DNA from: JBDTRY01 sp039931435
GTDB taxonomy: Bacteria; Acidobacteriota; Thermoanaerobaculia; Gp7-AA8
NCBI GenBank assembly: GCA_039931435.1
Contig: JBDTRY010000050.1
Location: 1 to 19,765, forward strand
DNA: 19,765 nucleotides
Reading direction: 5' to 3'
Shown piece by piece: positions 1 to 7,340 of the stretch (position 1 is the first letter of the stretch; every line of letters starts with the position of its first letter). Both the position numbers and the translations under genes were made by a program. The notes below the pieces were generated by a model. It ran no database searches, had not been told where the DNA came from, and saw only the letters and a list, made by a program, of their open reading frames with translations.

Positions 1-116
1 CAGCACCGACTTCGATCTACCGTGGTTCTGCGTCAAAATCCGATGGTAGACCCCTATTCGCTCTATTCTGCGGGCGTGATCCGCAGAATCTCGATCGACG
101 GCGCATGAGGCCCGAA

Positions 117-293
117 CTAGAGCCCTCGCACTCGGCAGGCGAGGAGGAGGAGGCCGAGGCCGATGATCCAGGACCACGCCGAAATCTGGCTATCAACAGT
201 GAGTAGCCCGAAGTGGGCGACGAGTGCCACCACGTATAGGACCAACGATATGAGCCAGACAGCCATGGTCGGAGCCTTGCCGGAGTTGCGCAT
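117..293 (-). CDS. Small two-helix membrane protein, unknown function
   Basis: This 58-codon reading frame starts MRNSGKAPTMAVW and ends ACRVRGL. An AGGAAAG ribosome-binding site lies three bases before its ATG. Residues about 11-31 form one hydrophobic helix (WLISLVLYVVALVAHFGLL). Residues about 38-52 form a second (ISAWSWIIGLGLLLL), with Arg at both ends and a short polar turn (TVDSQ) between. This fits a small integral membrane hairpin protein. The Trp and Tyr residues at the helix ends, the positive ends and the good ribosome-binding site argue for a real gene rather than a chance frame. A longer frame overlaps it on the same strand but is rich in Arg and Ser and does not look like a protein. 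Nothing downstream within the window shows what it works with. I do not recognise a named family. Confidence 0.62.
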   Translation of the reverse strand: MRNSGKAPTMAVWLISLVLYVVALVAHFGLLTVDSQISAWSWIIGLGLLLLACRVRGL

Positions 294-625
294 GTGCTTT
301 CCTTTCTGATGCGTTCGAAGCGGGCCTGTACGTTCCTCGCACGGGAGGGGAGTTTTTTCCGTTTGGAGGCGAGTCGAGGGTTCTCGAGTCGTGCGCGCAG
401 TCTAGCGCGATTCCGCTGGTCCGGTACCAGAATCAGGAAAATCAGGGTCAGAGCTGGAGTCGACGGGGTCAGATCCTCTGCCTCCGGTCGGACATCAGGG
501 TCACCCATCAGCAGGCATCGGAGTCCTGGGCGGGCTAATCATATTGACAATGTCTCCCAATGAGTGACCCTATTCATTGAGATTCGTTCCTGAACAAATC
601 TACCGAAGGGGCAACACAGCAACCA
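294..625. other. Intergenic stretch without a convincing gene
   Basis: The frames open here are Arg/Ser-rich and show no protein character. The stretch is the upstream region of the small membrane protein gene (minus strand) and of the frameshifted gene (plus strand). A perfect TTGACA hexamer lies at 544-549. An imperfect inverted repeat, CAATGA at 558-563 and TCATTG at 574-579, follows it. The TTGACA could be the -35 box of a promoter for the gene at 626, but the best -10 candidate (CCTATT, 569-574, spacing 19) is poor. Confidence 0.3.
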
Positions 626-1142
626 ATGGGCAACGAAATCAGACCCGATGAAGGGCTTCGAAAGGAGCTGTTCGAGATCATTCTGGGCAGTTGCCTCGAG
701 GACCATTGGAAGAGTATTCAGCAGCTCAGGGACGTCTGGCCCCATTCAATCTCTCTCCTCGAAGACTTTTCTGGTGATGAAAGCGATCAGTTCAACTGCT
801 TTACGCACGCATTGAGGCTCAGCCGGTGTCCTGAATTTGACGCGATGGAAACGCGTATCGACAGCACCCTTGTTCAAAGCAGTCTTCTTACCGGCCCTCG
901 TACCTGAGAAGAACCCTGTTCCGGGAAGCATCATCCTCTACTGGGGAATGGGGGAAGGAAGGGAGTGGCTTCAACATGCTGGCATCATGCTGTCAACTGA
1001 ACTGGTCGAGTCGAAGTGGGGATTTGGACACCTGTACACACACGGAATCCACGACGTGCCGTTGAATTGCGGCACGCGTTACACACTGCATGCGCCGATC
1101 ACGCGGCAACGATCTCTGGAGCTTTTGCGCGGCGTCGAATAG
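626..1142 (+). pseudogene. Frameshifted small cysteine-peptidase-like protein
   Basis: Two overlapping frames read as one broken protein. The first, 626-907, runs from MGNEIRPDEG and carries the motif FNCFTHALRLS near residue 56. The second frame, readable from about 837 to 1142, carries PGSIILYW, then LQHAGIM, then ELVESKWGFGHLYTH and DVPLNCGTRY. An NCF-x-x-AL cysteine motif followed by a small beta domain with an x-HAG-x motif and a SKWG-x-G segment is the layout of NlpC/P60-like or CHAP-like folds. Small uncharacterised proteins of the DUF7689 type look similar, but that family name is from memory. The frames could join anywhere between about 860 and 905. A one-base insertion in this copy, or a sequencing error there, would explain the break. 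A weak GAAGGGG lies 14 bases before the first ATG. The gene is probably inactive if the sequence is right; programmed frameshifting is possible but I see no obvious slippery heptamer. Confidence 0.5.
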
Positions 1143-1284
1143 CCAGGGGGCGGACAGGCGAGAGTCGTGATCCCGATCTAATTCGGATGCTTCGCGCGTC
1201 GTTGCATCTTTATCGCATGACCGGGGCCGAGAAATCAGGGGCAGAGCCTCTCCGTCTGACATAAATCTACCGGGACCCTCATCC

Positions 1285-1319
1285 GGCCCTCCGGGCCACC
1301 TTCTCCCGCGGGGAGAAGG
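1285..1319. repeat. Double palindrome, REP-like intergenic element
   Basis: Two hairpins lie side by side. GGCCC-TCC-GGGCC is at 1285-1297. CCTTCTCCC-GCG-GGGAGAAGG is at 1299-1319, with a perfect 9-bp stem. Palindrome pairs with the wording 'CCGGCCCTCCGGGCCACCTTCTCCC' split over two stems are a common dispersed intergenic type in bacterial genomes. The element sits between the frameshifted gene and tRNA-Glu. It has no T-tract on either strand, so an intrinsic terminator is unlikely. Confidence 0.6.
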
Positions 1320-1354
1320 GAGGACGCAGGCGCATCCATCCGGATCGTAAGTAG

Positions 1355-1430
1355 TGGCGTCCCCAACGGGATTCGAACCCGTGTTGCCGCCGTGAAAGGG
1401 CGGTGTCCTGGACCCCTAGACGATGGGGAC
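1355..1430 (-). tRNA. tRNA-Glu (anticodon UUC)
   Basis: The minus strand folds as a full cloverleaf. The acceptor stem is GTCCCCA paired with TGGGGAC, the discriminator base is G, and the CCA end is encoded (1357-1355). The D arm contains TCGTCTAG. The anticodon stem is CCGCC/GGCGG with loop CTTTCAC, which gives UUC. The T arm is ACGGG-TTCGAAT-CCCGT. A matching promoter lies just upstream at 1450-1478. Confidence 0.96.
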
Positions 1431-1449
1431 GCGATGTTGCGGCGGGCGG

Positions 1450-1478
1450 ACCGTATCACCCGCAAACTGCACCGTCAA
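1450..1478 (-). promoter_or_regulatory. Predicted promoter of tRNA-Glu
   Basis: On the minus strand TTGACG (1478-1473) is followed after 17 bases by TACGGT (1455-1450), about 20 bases before the mature tRNA 5' end. The -35 box matches the sigma-70 consensus at five of six positions and the -10 box at three. The tRNA-Lys promoter in this window has the same design (TTGACA, 17 bases, TATGGT), which supports both. Confidence 0.5.
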
Positions 1479-1570
1479 TGACGGTTGCGAGATGACGAGA
1501 GGTCATACAGAAGGGAGCAATGGGAAATTCCGGTGCAACCGAACGCCAAACGCCTTCGCTCATGAAGCGA

Positions 1571-1697
1571 GATGAATTACGAATTATGAATTGTGAATTC
1601 AGAATAGAGGGACAGAACCGACAATCGCGCGATCCCCGCCCCTCTCAATTCTGAATTCTTCATTCGAAACTCATACGTCATCTCGCCCGAACCGGGC
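1571..1697. other. AT-rich inverted repeat and GC hairpin between tRNA-Glu and the secreted protein gene
   Basis: The stretch carries four closely spaced GAATT-type words at 1574-1600. GAATTCAGAAT-AGAGG begins an imperfect inverted repeat at 1595-1610, whose other arm, CCTCTCAATTCTGAATTC, is at 1641-1658. Its AT-rich wording differs sharply from the surrounding DNA. Next to the secreted gene's stop codon, GCCCG-AAC-CGGGC (1685-1697) can form a short hairpin, but no T-tract follows on the minus strand, so I do not call a terminator. Confidence 0.35.
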
Positions 1698-1713
1698 GGG
1701 CGGGCAACCCTGT

Positions 1714-3954
1714 CTATTGCCCGGGCACGAACGTCGGGTCCTGAGTGTTGTTGTCGATCACCGAGGCGTAGGCGGTGATGCGGCCCTGGCCGCTGATGGC
1801 TTTGACCGTCAGCCGGACGTTGTAGGCGTGTTCGATTCCCATCGTGGCCAGAACATTGTTGAGCTGGCGGAACTCGTTTGCCGCGAGATCGACGGTAATG
1901 GACGGCGCCGACGACGTGCGCGGAAGAAGGGCCGTGAGCTGAACGCGCACTGGTTGTCCGGTTGCTTCGGCAAGCCCCACGTTCGTGCGGAAGCGGTCGC
2001 TCTGTTCGATCTGCAGAACCTGCAGCGAGCGGTCTCCGACGCCGATGGTCTGCCCCAGAGTCACGGCGGGGATAAACTGGCCGAAGGTTCCCGAGTCAAG
2101 CTGATCGTACGTCTTGGCAGTGATGACCATGGAGCTGGGGTCGATCGTCTCGACGTGTACTGCTCCCGTCGCGGACTCGACTCCGAAGACTGTCTGCAGA
2201 ACGTTGTCCAGAGCCTTCGTCTCCCCCGGAGCGATGGTCAGCTCACGAGAAACGGGCGACTCGGGAGCCCCCTGCGGATAAAACGTGAGCGTTGCAGTCT
2301 GTGCATCCTTGGAAGCATTGAAGAGGCGAAGATCGCTGCGCCAGTTGGCCAGCGGATTTCTCAAATCGGCCAAGCCCGGCACCACGTAAAGGCGCTCATT
2401 GACCTGCGAGAGGTTGGCGGCGGTGACCAGTTGCGGATCCGAGGTGACGTTGTCGATGACAGAAGCGTAGGTGGAGACCCGCCCCGTTTCCGACGTCACC
2501 TTCACTTCGATTCTTCCATCGCCGAGTGCAATGCCTTTCGAGGCCAGGTACTGATTCATCTGCCGGTGCTCGCCCGGTTGCAGCGTCTCGGTAAAGGTCC
2601 CAAGCTTCTCGCCGGCGGTGTTGAACACGGACAACTCCACGGTCGCCGGCTGCCCTGCAGCCTCCACGAGGCCTACATTCGTGCGGTACTCGGCCGACTG
2701 CGCCACCTGCTGAAGACTGAGGATCTTAGGATGGAGCGGATCGGTGGTTTTTCCGATGAAATCGCCGAAGGGAAGCACAGGAATGAACTGGCCGAAGGTG
2801 CCCTCGCCGGTGTTGGAGAAGGTACGGCTGGAGCCCACGGTGGCGAAAGCTGAGGCGTTTTCCCCCGTCTTTCCGGAAAAATTGAGAGGCTTGATCTCCA
2901 GGGATCCCTTGTTTCCGTTGTCGAATTGCCCGACGCCGTACCAGTTCCTGACGATGTCATCGAGAGCTGTGGTCGCTCCGGGCTGAATGGTGAACTGTGT
3001 TTTTGTTCCCACCTTCGTCCCGTTCGTCTGGGTGGGCGTGAAGGTCAGCTCGTAACGCAGCGCCTGGCTGGAGGTATTGGCGATGCGAACGTCGGAGACG
3101 AACTTCGTGGAAATGCCGTCAACGTGCGCGATCGCCGGAACGATGAGCGTGTTGTCCGGTGGCAACGGTGTCTTGGCCACGGGAGCCACCGGTGAGACGA
3201 GACTGATACTGACCGGAACAGACGCGAAGGTGTTGCCCAGTGGCCCGGTGCGTTTGGCGCTGGGGGCGAAATTGATTCGAATCTCTCCACTGTTCGTCCC
3301 GACCGGAAGTCCGGCCACAAAACCGGTCACGGTGAGGAGAGTGCCGGCCGAGGTCACCGTTCCGCTGGAGGGCGAGACGCTAAAAAACTCCTCGTCTGTT
3401 GTGGCGGTGAACGGAGCACTGGACACACCTTCCGGTGGGAAAAGAATGAAGGAGAACGTCACCGGTGTGCTCTGGTCGTCGGGAACGGAAACCGAAACGC
3501 CGCCCGGAGGAGGGGCCGCGGGATCCGGCTGCGGGATGACGAGCACGCGGTTGGGCGTTGCGAACGACACGCGCGAGCCGTTGCAGGAGCTGACTCCCCG
3601 GACCTGGTAGTAGTACGAAACAGGTACGTCCGAAGCGAAATGCGTGAATTCGACGCTGTTGCCCGTCACGGTTCTCTGCGGCGGACTGTTGAAGTCAGGA
3701 GTGAGCGACTCGTCCACTTCGTACTGGCTCGCTCCGGGCACGGGATCCCATTTCAGGCGGTAGGATGTTCCGGAAGTGACCTGCGCCGGAGCGAAGGGCT
3801 GCGGCGGATCGATTGCAGCGCAGGGAGATGGCGTGGGCGTGGTCAGCGGTACAGGACCGGCCGCGGCCATTCCGATAGCTGTCAGGCACGTGGCTGGAAT
3901 GCAGAGCAGCAACACAACCACTGCCTTGCGCATCGATCCGCGGGTGTATTTCAA
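1714..3954 (-). CDS. Secreted multidomain protein with fibronectin-III-like and duplicated beta domains
   Basis: The predicted protein is 746 residues from a TTG start at 3954, chosen because AGGAG lies six bases before it. A longer frame runs upstream to 4083 but passes through the predicted promoter at 4048-4075. A Sec signal peptide follows (MRKAVVVLLLCIPATCL, residues 8-24, with a small-residue cleavage region near AAAG). Residues about 50-142 look like a fibronectin type III domain (YRLKWDPVPGASQYEVDES, SYYYQVRGVSS). Residues about 150-255 look like a second immunoglobulin-like domain, containing SVSPSSGTVTSAG. Two related repeats make up the rest, about 270-507 and 523-741. They share TFGQFIP, YRTNVGL or FRTNVGL, a Gln-x-Asn segment and YASVIDN. 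No catalytic motif is visible. The role is probably extracellular or cell-surface binding or adhesion. The gene stands alone, downstream of tRNA-Lys. Similar duplicated secreted proteins are frequent in Acidobacteriota, but I cannot name the family. Confidence 0.85.
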   Translation of the reverse strand: MKYTRGSMRKAVVVLLLCIPATCLTAIGMAAAGPVPLTTPTPSPCAAIDPPQPFAPAQVTSGTSYRLKWDPVPGASQYEVDESLTPDFNSPPQRTVTGNSVEFTHFASDVPVSYYYQVRGVSSCNGSRVSFATPNRVLVIPQPDPAAPPPGGVSVSVPDDQSTPVTFSFILFPPEGVSSAPFTATTDEEFFSVSPSSGTVTSAGTLLTVTGFVAGLPVGTNSGEIRINFAPSAKRTGPLGNTFASVPVSISLVSPVAPVAKTPLPPDNTLIVPAIAHVDGISTKFVSDVRIANTSSQALRYELTFTPTQTNGTKVGTKTQFTIQPGATTALDDIVRNWYGVGQFDNGNKGSLEIKPLNFSGKTGENASAFATVGSSRTFSNTGEGTFGQFIPVLPFGDFIGKTTDPLHPKILSLQQVAQSAEYRTNVGLVEAAGQPATVELSVFNTAGEKLGTFTETLQPGEHRQMNQYLASKGIALGDGRIEVKVTSETGRVSTYASVIDNVTSDPQLVTAANLSQVNERLYVVPGLADLRNPLANWRSDLRLFNASKDAQTATLTFYPQGAPESPVSRELTIAPGETKALDNVLQTVFGVESATGAVHVETIDPSSMVITAKTYDQLDSGTFGQFIPAVTLGQTIGVGDRSLQVLQIEQSDRFRTNVGLAEATGQPVRVQLTALLPRTSSAPSITVDLAANEFRQLNNVLATMGIEHAYNVRLTVKAISGQGRITAYASVIDNNTQDPTFVPGQ

Positions 3955-4047
3955 AGGAGTCTCCTCATATTTTCCACAATCCGGGGTGATTCTGGTGCGG
4001 CCGAGCTGGATGCGAACATCGCGAAGGACCCATCGCGTTCTCGCGGC

Positions 4048-4075
4048 ATTGTATTGCGAATTCACAGATCGGCAA
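4048..4075 (-). promoter_or_regulatory. Predicted promoter of the secreted protein gene
   Basis: On the minus strand TTGCCG (4075-4070) and TACAAT (4053-4048) are separated by 16 bases. They match the sigma-70 consensus at four and five of six positions. Transcription would begin near 4041 and leave an untranslated leader of roughly 87 bases before the TTG start at 3954. That placement also argues against the upstream ATG at 4083. Confidence 0.4.
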
Positions 4076-4179
4076 CAATTCAATGAAAAAGCGCGGACGC
4101 GCGGCGGGGAATGGAGCCTGGGGAGAGGGGTACCGGACCCGTGGCCGGGACCGGGCGAGGATTCAGACAGGCCGCAGGC

Positions 4180-4254
4180 TGGTGAGCCGGGCAGGGATCG
4201 AACCTGCGACCAATTGGTTAAAAGCCAACTGCTCTACCACTGAGCTACCGGCCC
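4180..4254 (-). tRNA. tRNA-Lys (anticodon UUU)
   Basis: The minus strand gives acceptor stem GGGCCGG paired with CCGGCTC (one G-U pair), discriminator A and an encoded CCA (4182-4180). The D arm is GCTCAGTGGTAGAGC. The anticodon stem is GTTGG/CCAAT with one G-U pair and loop CTTTTAA, which gives UUU. The T arm is GCAGG-TTCGATC-CCTGC. All arms are complete. Confidence 0.96.
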
Positions 4255-4288
4255 TGGTTACGGTCAGAGACGCTTGAAACGGGTGCCA

Positions 4289-4317
4289 ACCATAAAGACA
4301 GCACCCGGTCCTGTCAA
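4289..4317 (-). promoter_or_regulatory. Predicted promoter of tRNA-Lys
   Basis: A perfect TTGACA (4317-4312, minus strand) is followed after 17 bases by TATGGT (4294-4289), about 35 bases before the tRNA 5' end. It has the same architecture as the tRNA-Glu promoter in this window. Confidence 0.65.
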
Positions 4318-4355
4318 CCGTTTCCCAACAGGAGCATACGTGGGGATATTGCCGG

Positions 4356-5846
4356 TCAGGATCGCTCCGACAGCGCGTCCCGCGCCTCGTCCACCAGAGA
4401 GTTGACCTTTCGAACGTAGGCTCCGATATCACTTTTCCGCTCCAGTCCCTGGGCGGACATGTAGCGGACTTTTCCAAAGATCTCCCGCTCGAACCACGGC
4501 CGGTCATGCAGGCCGAAAATCCAGCCGACGTTGGCGAAGGCATTGCCCCCACGCCCGTCGAGAAAGTATCTGTTGTTCAGCTCCAGCGTGGTAGCAAATG
4601 CCCGCTCCGGAGTTTTGGACCACTCCAGAATTTTTTTTCCCCAGTACATGCGCATGTAGTTGTGCATGTACCCGGTCGCGCGCATCTCGTCCATCGATGC
4701 GTTCCAGTACGGGTCGTCTGTGGCTGAGCGCTCCAACTGGGATTTCGTGTAAAGCACGGGCCGGTCGTCGGAGCAATGCTCAGCAAGCGTGCTACGCGCC
4801 CAGTTCGGTAGAGCAGTGTAGCGGTCGTAATCGGGCGTGAATTCGATGAAGTTCTGCGCAAGCTCTCTGCGCACGATCAACTCATCCAGATAGGTGGAGC
4901 GATCGTCCGCCGAGACGTCGCGCGCCGCAAAGAGCGAGTTCTGACTGCCTCGCTTCGTTCCCACCCTCCGGCCGGTAGTCACCGCCGAAACGTCCCGCTT
5001 CGCTTCCTGGACCGCCAGAGCCACGGCGATGGGCGAGATCTGCCCGAAGTGCAGGTACATGCTCATGTGCGAGAGGTGATTCGTCTCGGGACCGTTTCGA
5101 TCCTCCTTGTAGCCGGCAAGCTCGGAGCTGATGAACTGCTTCAGCCGGCGCTTTGCCTGGGACGCTCCTCCCCGAAAAAATCGCGTGACCGGCAGGACAG
5201 AGCGATCCACCTCAAGGCTGGCCAGCAGCGAAACAGGATCGAATGGATCTACAGTCCTCGCTACCTTCAGCATCGGAGTCTGCAGGACGACGGGAGTAGG
5301 ACGGAGTGTCACGAGGTAATCGTCGAGATGCCGCAGGATCTTCGGCCGGATGGTTCGGGCCGCATACTCCGCCTTCCCGGAGACCACATGCAGTGGAACG
5401 ATCACGTCCGACTCGACTTGCATCACCTGGCAGCGGGCACCGCCTGCCACCTCTCGCCGCCACTCTTTCTGAACGCGCGTGTATCCGCGATCGCAGACGA
5501 TCAACGCCGCGTCTTTGCCGACATCCAGGACCTCCTCTACCGGCGACCCTATCCGCATGGCGAACTGCACTCCCCGCTTCTCGATCGCCTCGGAGGTCTC
5601 CGCCAAACCTTCGAGCATGAACGCGTAGTGCCGCGCGTTCGCCTCAGGATAATCTGCAGCGACGACGAAGAGCGTAAGCAGCGGAAGCCGCACCGCATTT
5701 GCCCGCTGAACGGCGTACTCCAGGGCGTGATTCAGTTCGGCGCGCTGGCTCTGCTGCATCCAGTAGAGGACGAACCTTCCCTGCAAGGCGGGACGGTCGT
5801 TGCGCTGCTCCAGGCGCGTACGGTCGATCTCGGTGGTGTGATTCAC
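4356..5846 (-). CDS. phr: Class II CPD deoxyribodipyrimidine photolyase
   Basis: The enzyme uses reduced FAD and blue or near-UV light to split cyclobutane pyrimidine dimers. The 496-residue protein has class II signatures throughout. FVLYWMQQSQRAELNHALEYA (25-45) and YPEANARHYAFMLEGL (66-81) lie in the N-terminal photolyase domain. LSHMSMYLHFGQISP (258-271) and YLDELIVRRELAQNF (319-333) lie in the FAD-binding domain. MHNYMRMYWGKKILEW (394-409) and a C-terminal segment with LDGRGGNAF (429-437), WIFGLHDRPWFEREIFGKVRYM complete it. The start is GTG; no strong ribosome-binding site is seen. It begins 14 bases after the phosphoglucomutase stop, so the two are probably co-transcribed. Residues about 287-312 form a basic segment flanked by a repeated RDVSA that I do not expect in class II enzymes (see findings). 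With a normal core, activity is likely retained. Confidence in class II is high; substrate specificity is inferred from the family. Confidence 0.93.
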   Translation of the reverse strand: MNHTTEIDRTRLEQRNDRPALQGRFVLYWMQQSQRAELNHALEYAVQRANAVRLPLLTLFVVAADYPEANARHYAFMLEGLAETSEAIEKRGVQFAMRIGSPVEEVLDVGKDAALIVCDRGYTRVQKEWRREVAGGARCQVMQVESDVIVPLHVVSGKAEYAARTIRPKILRHLDDYLVTLRPTPVVLQTPMLKVARTVDPFDPVSLLASLEVDRSVLPVTRFFRGGASQAKRRLKQFISSELAGYKEDRNGPETNHLSHMSMYLHFGQISPIAVALAVQEAKRDVSAVTTGRRVGTKRGSQNSLFAARDVSADDRSTYLDELIVRRELAQNFIEFTPDYDRYTALPNWARSTLAEHCSDDRPVLYTKSQLERSATDDPYWNASMDEMRATGYMHNYMRMYWGKKILEWSKTPERAFATTLELNNRYFLDGRGGNAFANVGWIFGLHDRPWFEREIFGKVRYMSAQGLERKSDIGAYVRKVNSLVDEARDALSERS

Positions 5847-5860
5847 GGTGGGTGAAAGGA

Positions 5861-7252
5861 TCAGGGAGCGTCCAGCTCGGCCACCGCCGCATTCAGCATC
5901 GATTCCACCTGGTCGCGACCGGGAGCTTCACAGTAGATGCGGACGATCGGCTCCGTACCGGATCTGCGAAACAGAAGCCACGAGCCATCCGTGAAGTTCA
6001 GCTTCACTCCGTCCACCTCTTCCCGCCTCTCCAGCGGTATCCCCGCGACTGCGTCCAGCGCACCGTCCTTCACGCGATCCATCAGACTGTCGATGGCGCT
6101 CTGCGGGCGGTTCAGGTCGCGCCGGTCATAGTGCAGAGTCCCGAACTCTTCTTCCATCTCGGCGATGATCTGCGACAGGGGCCGGCGGTGAAATCCAACG
6201 CACTCGGCGACCGTCAGCCCGGACAGGATTCCGTCGCGTTCGGGCATGAAGGAGCCGAATCCCAGACCGCCGCTTTCTTCGCCGCCGAGAAGAATGTTGC
6301 GGGTGAGCATGAGGTCGGCAACGTACTTGAATCCGATGGGGGTCTCGTGCAGCTTCACTCCCAGGCGGCCGGCGATTTTTTCGATGAGACGGGTCGTGGA
6401 GAACGTCTTCACGATCTCTCCCTTCTCTCCCCTGTCCCGCACGAAGTAAAGCGTCAGCAGCGAAAGAATCTTGTGTGGCGAAACGAAGGATCCACCCTCG
6501 TCGAGGATCCCCAGCCGGTCGGAATCTCCATCGTTGCAGATTGCCAGGTCGAACGTTCCCTTCTCCATCGCTTCGCGGCTCGCAGCCAGATTTTCGGGGA
6601 TGGGCTCGGGATTGACTCCACCGAACGATGGATTGACTTCGCCTCGGATCGTCGTCACGGGTACGATGCGGTCGAGGATTCCCGAGGAGACGCCGTAGAT
6701 CGGATCATGAAGAATTTTCAATGACTGCAGTTTTGGCACGTCCAGCCGCTGGCGAACGGCGTCGACGTAATCATCGAGAAAATCTGTCTCTTCGATCGTG
6801 CCGCCGGCCCGCCGAGGAACCTCTCCGAGGCTCGAAGCGATCGCTCCGTACATTTCCGGAAGAGCCGATCCCCCATACCATCCCTTGAATTTCAGACCGT
6901 TGTACTTTGCAGGATTGTGGCTGGCGGTGACCATGACGCCGCCGAGAAGTTTGCGCTTTCGAGCGGTGAACGATACCGTCTGGGAGGGAGTCGGTTCGGG
7001 CGAGAGCAGCACACGGTATCCGGCCTCCCGCAGAACTTCGGCTACGAGGCCGGCGAATTCCCGGGAGAGAAAGCGGCGGTCGAAACTGACGGCGAGGGCG
7101 TTTCCGTCGATGTCAGCAGGCGGGGCGAACCCGCGTGCGGCCTGAGCGATGGCCCGGGTAACCAGACGAACATTGTCGAATGTGTATTGGTCGGCGATGA
7201 CCGCTCGCCAGCCGTCGGTACCGAACTGGATGTGGGAAAAGTCACTCTGCAT
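5861..7252 (-). CDS. Phosphoglucomutase/phosphomannomutase family protein
   Basis: This is an alpha-D-phosphohexomutase that moves phosphate between C1 and C6 of glucose or mannose, feeding glycogen, trehalose or envelope sugar synthesis. All four active-site loops are present in its 463 residues. These are the phosphoserine loop TASHNP (109-114, Ser111), the magnesium loop DGDSDR (241-246), the sugar-binding loop GEESGG (324-329) and the phosphate-binding loop RRSGTEP (429-435). The start opening is MQSDFSHIQFGTDGWRAVIA, and GTDGWR is the usual N-terminal signature. Length is normal for the family. There is no Shine-Dalgarno sequence. A TACAAT box ends eight bases before the ATG, so the mRNA may be leaderless. 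Photolyase follows 14 bases downstream; a functional link between the two is not obvious. Glucose versus mannose preference cannot be decided from sequence alone. Confidence 0.93.
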   Translation of the reverse strand: MQSDFSHIQFGTDGWRAVIADQYTFDNVRLVTRAIAQAARGFAPPADIDGNALAVSFDRRFLSREFAGLVAEVLREAGYRVLLSPEPTPSQTVSFTARKRKLLGGVMVTASHNPAKYNGLKFKGWYGGSALPEMYGAIASSLGEVPRRAGGTIEETDFLDDYVDAVRQRLDVPKLQSLKILHDPIYGVSSGILDRIVPVTTIRGEVNPSFGGVNPEPIPENLAASREAMEKGTFDLAICNDGDSDRLGILDEGGSFVSPHKILSLLTLYFVRDRGEKGEIVKTFSTTRLIEKIAGRLGVKLHETPIGFKYVADLMLTRNILLGGEESGGLGFGSFMPERDGILSGLTVAECVGFHRRPLSQIIAEMEEEFGTLHYDRRDLNRPQSAIDSLMDRVKDGALDAVAGIPLERREEVDGVKLNFTDGSWLLFRRSGTEPIVRIYCEAPGRDQVESMLNAAVAELDAP

Positions 7253-7260
7253 TGGTGGGG

Positions 7261-7291
7261 ATTGTACCGGTTGGAGGACGCCGGGGCGTCC
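7261..7291 (-). promoter_or_regulatory. Putative leaderless promoter of the phosphohexomutase gene with a 16-bp palindrome
   Basis: On the minus strand TACAAT (7266-7261) lies eight bases before the ATG at 7252, so transcription could begin at or next to the start codon. Ten bases further upstream is a perfect inverted repeat, GGACGCC-GG-GGCGTCC (7276-7291), placed between the -10 box and where a -35 box would be. No good -35 hexamer is seen. The palindrome could be an operator for this gene or for the divergent gene at 7341, or a chance GC palindrome. Confidence 0.35.
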
Positions 7292-7340
7292 GGGGATTCG
7301 AATTGGCGCGAAAATTGTTCACCGTTGAGCAGGAACTTAC

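Noticed and set aside
17..508. A 163-codon open frame on the minus strand
   Set aside because: Its translation is Arg/Ser/Pro-rich without domains, and it overlaps a better small membrane gene with a ribosome-binding site in another frame.
1685..1697. Terminator after the secreted protein gene
   Set aside because: The stem has only five pairs and no T-tract follows on the minus strand.
1717..2853. A 378-codon open frame on the plus strand inside the secreted protein gene
   Set aside because: It is a shadow frame in GC-rich coding DNA. The minus-strand reading has a signal peptide, domain repeats and a promoter.
3955..4083. N-terminal extension of the secreted protein to the ATG at 4083
   Set aside because: It would place the signal peptide about 50 residues inside the protein and crosses a good promoter. 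The TTG at 3954 has AGGAG at the right distance.
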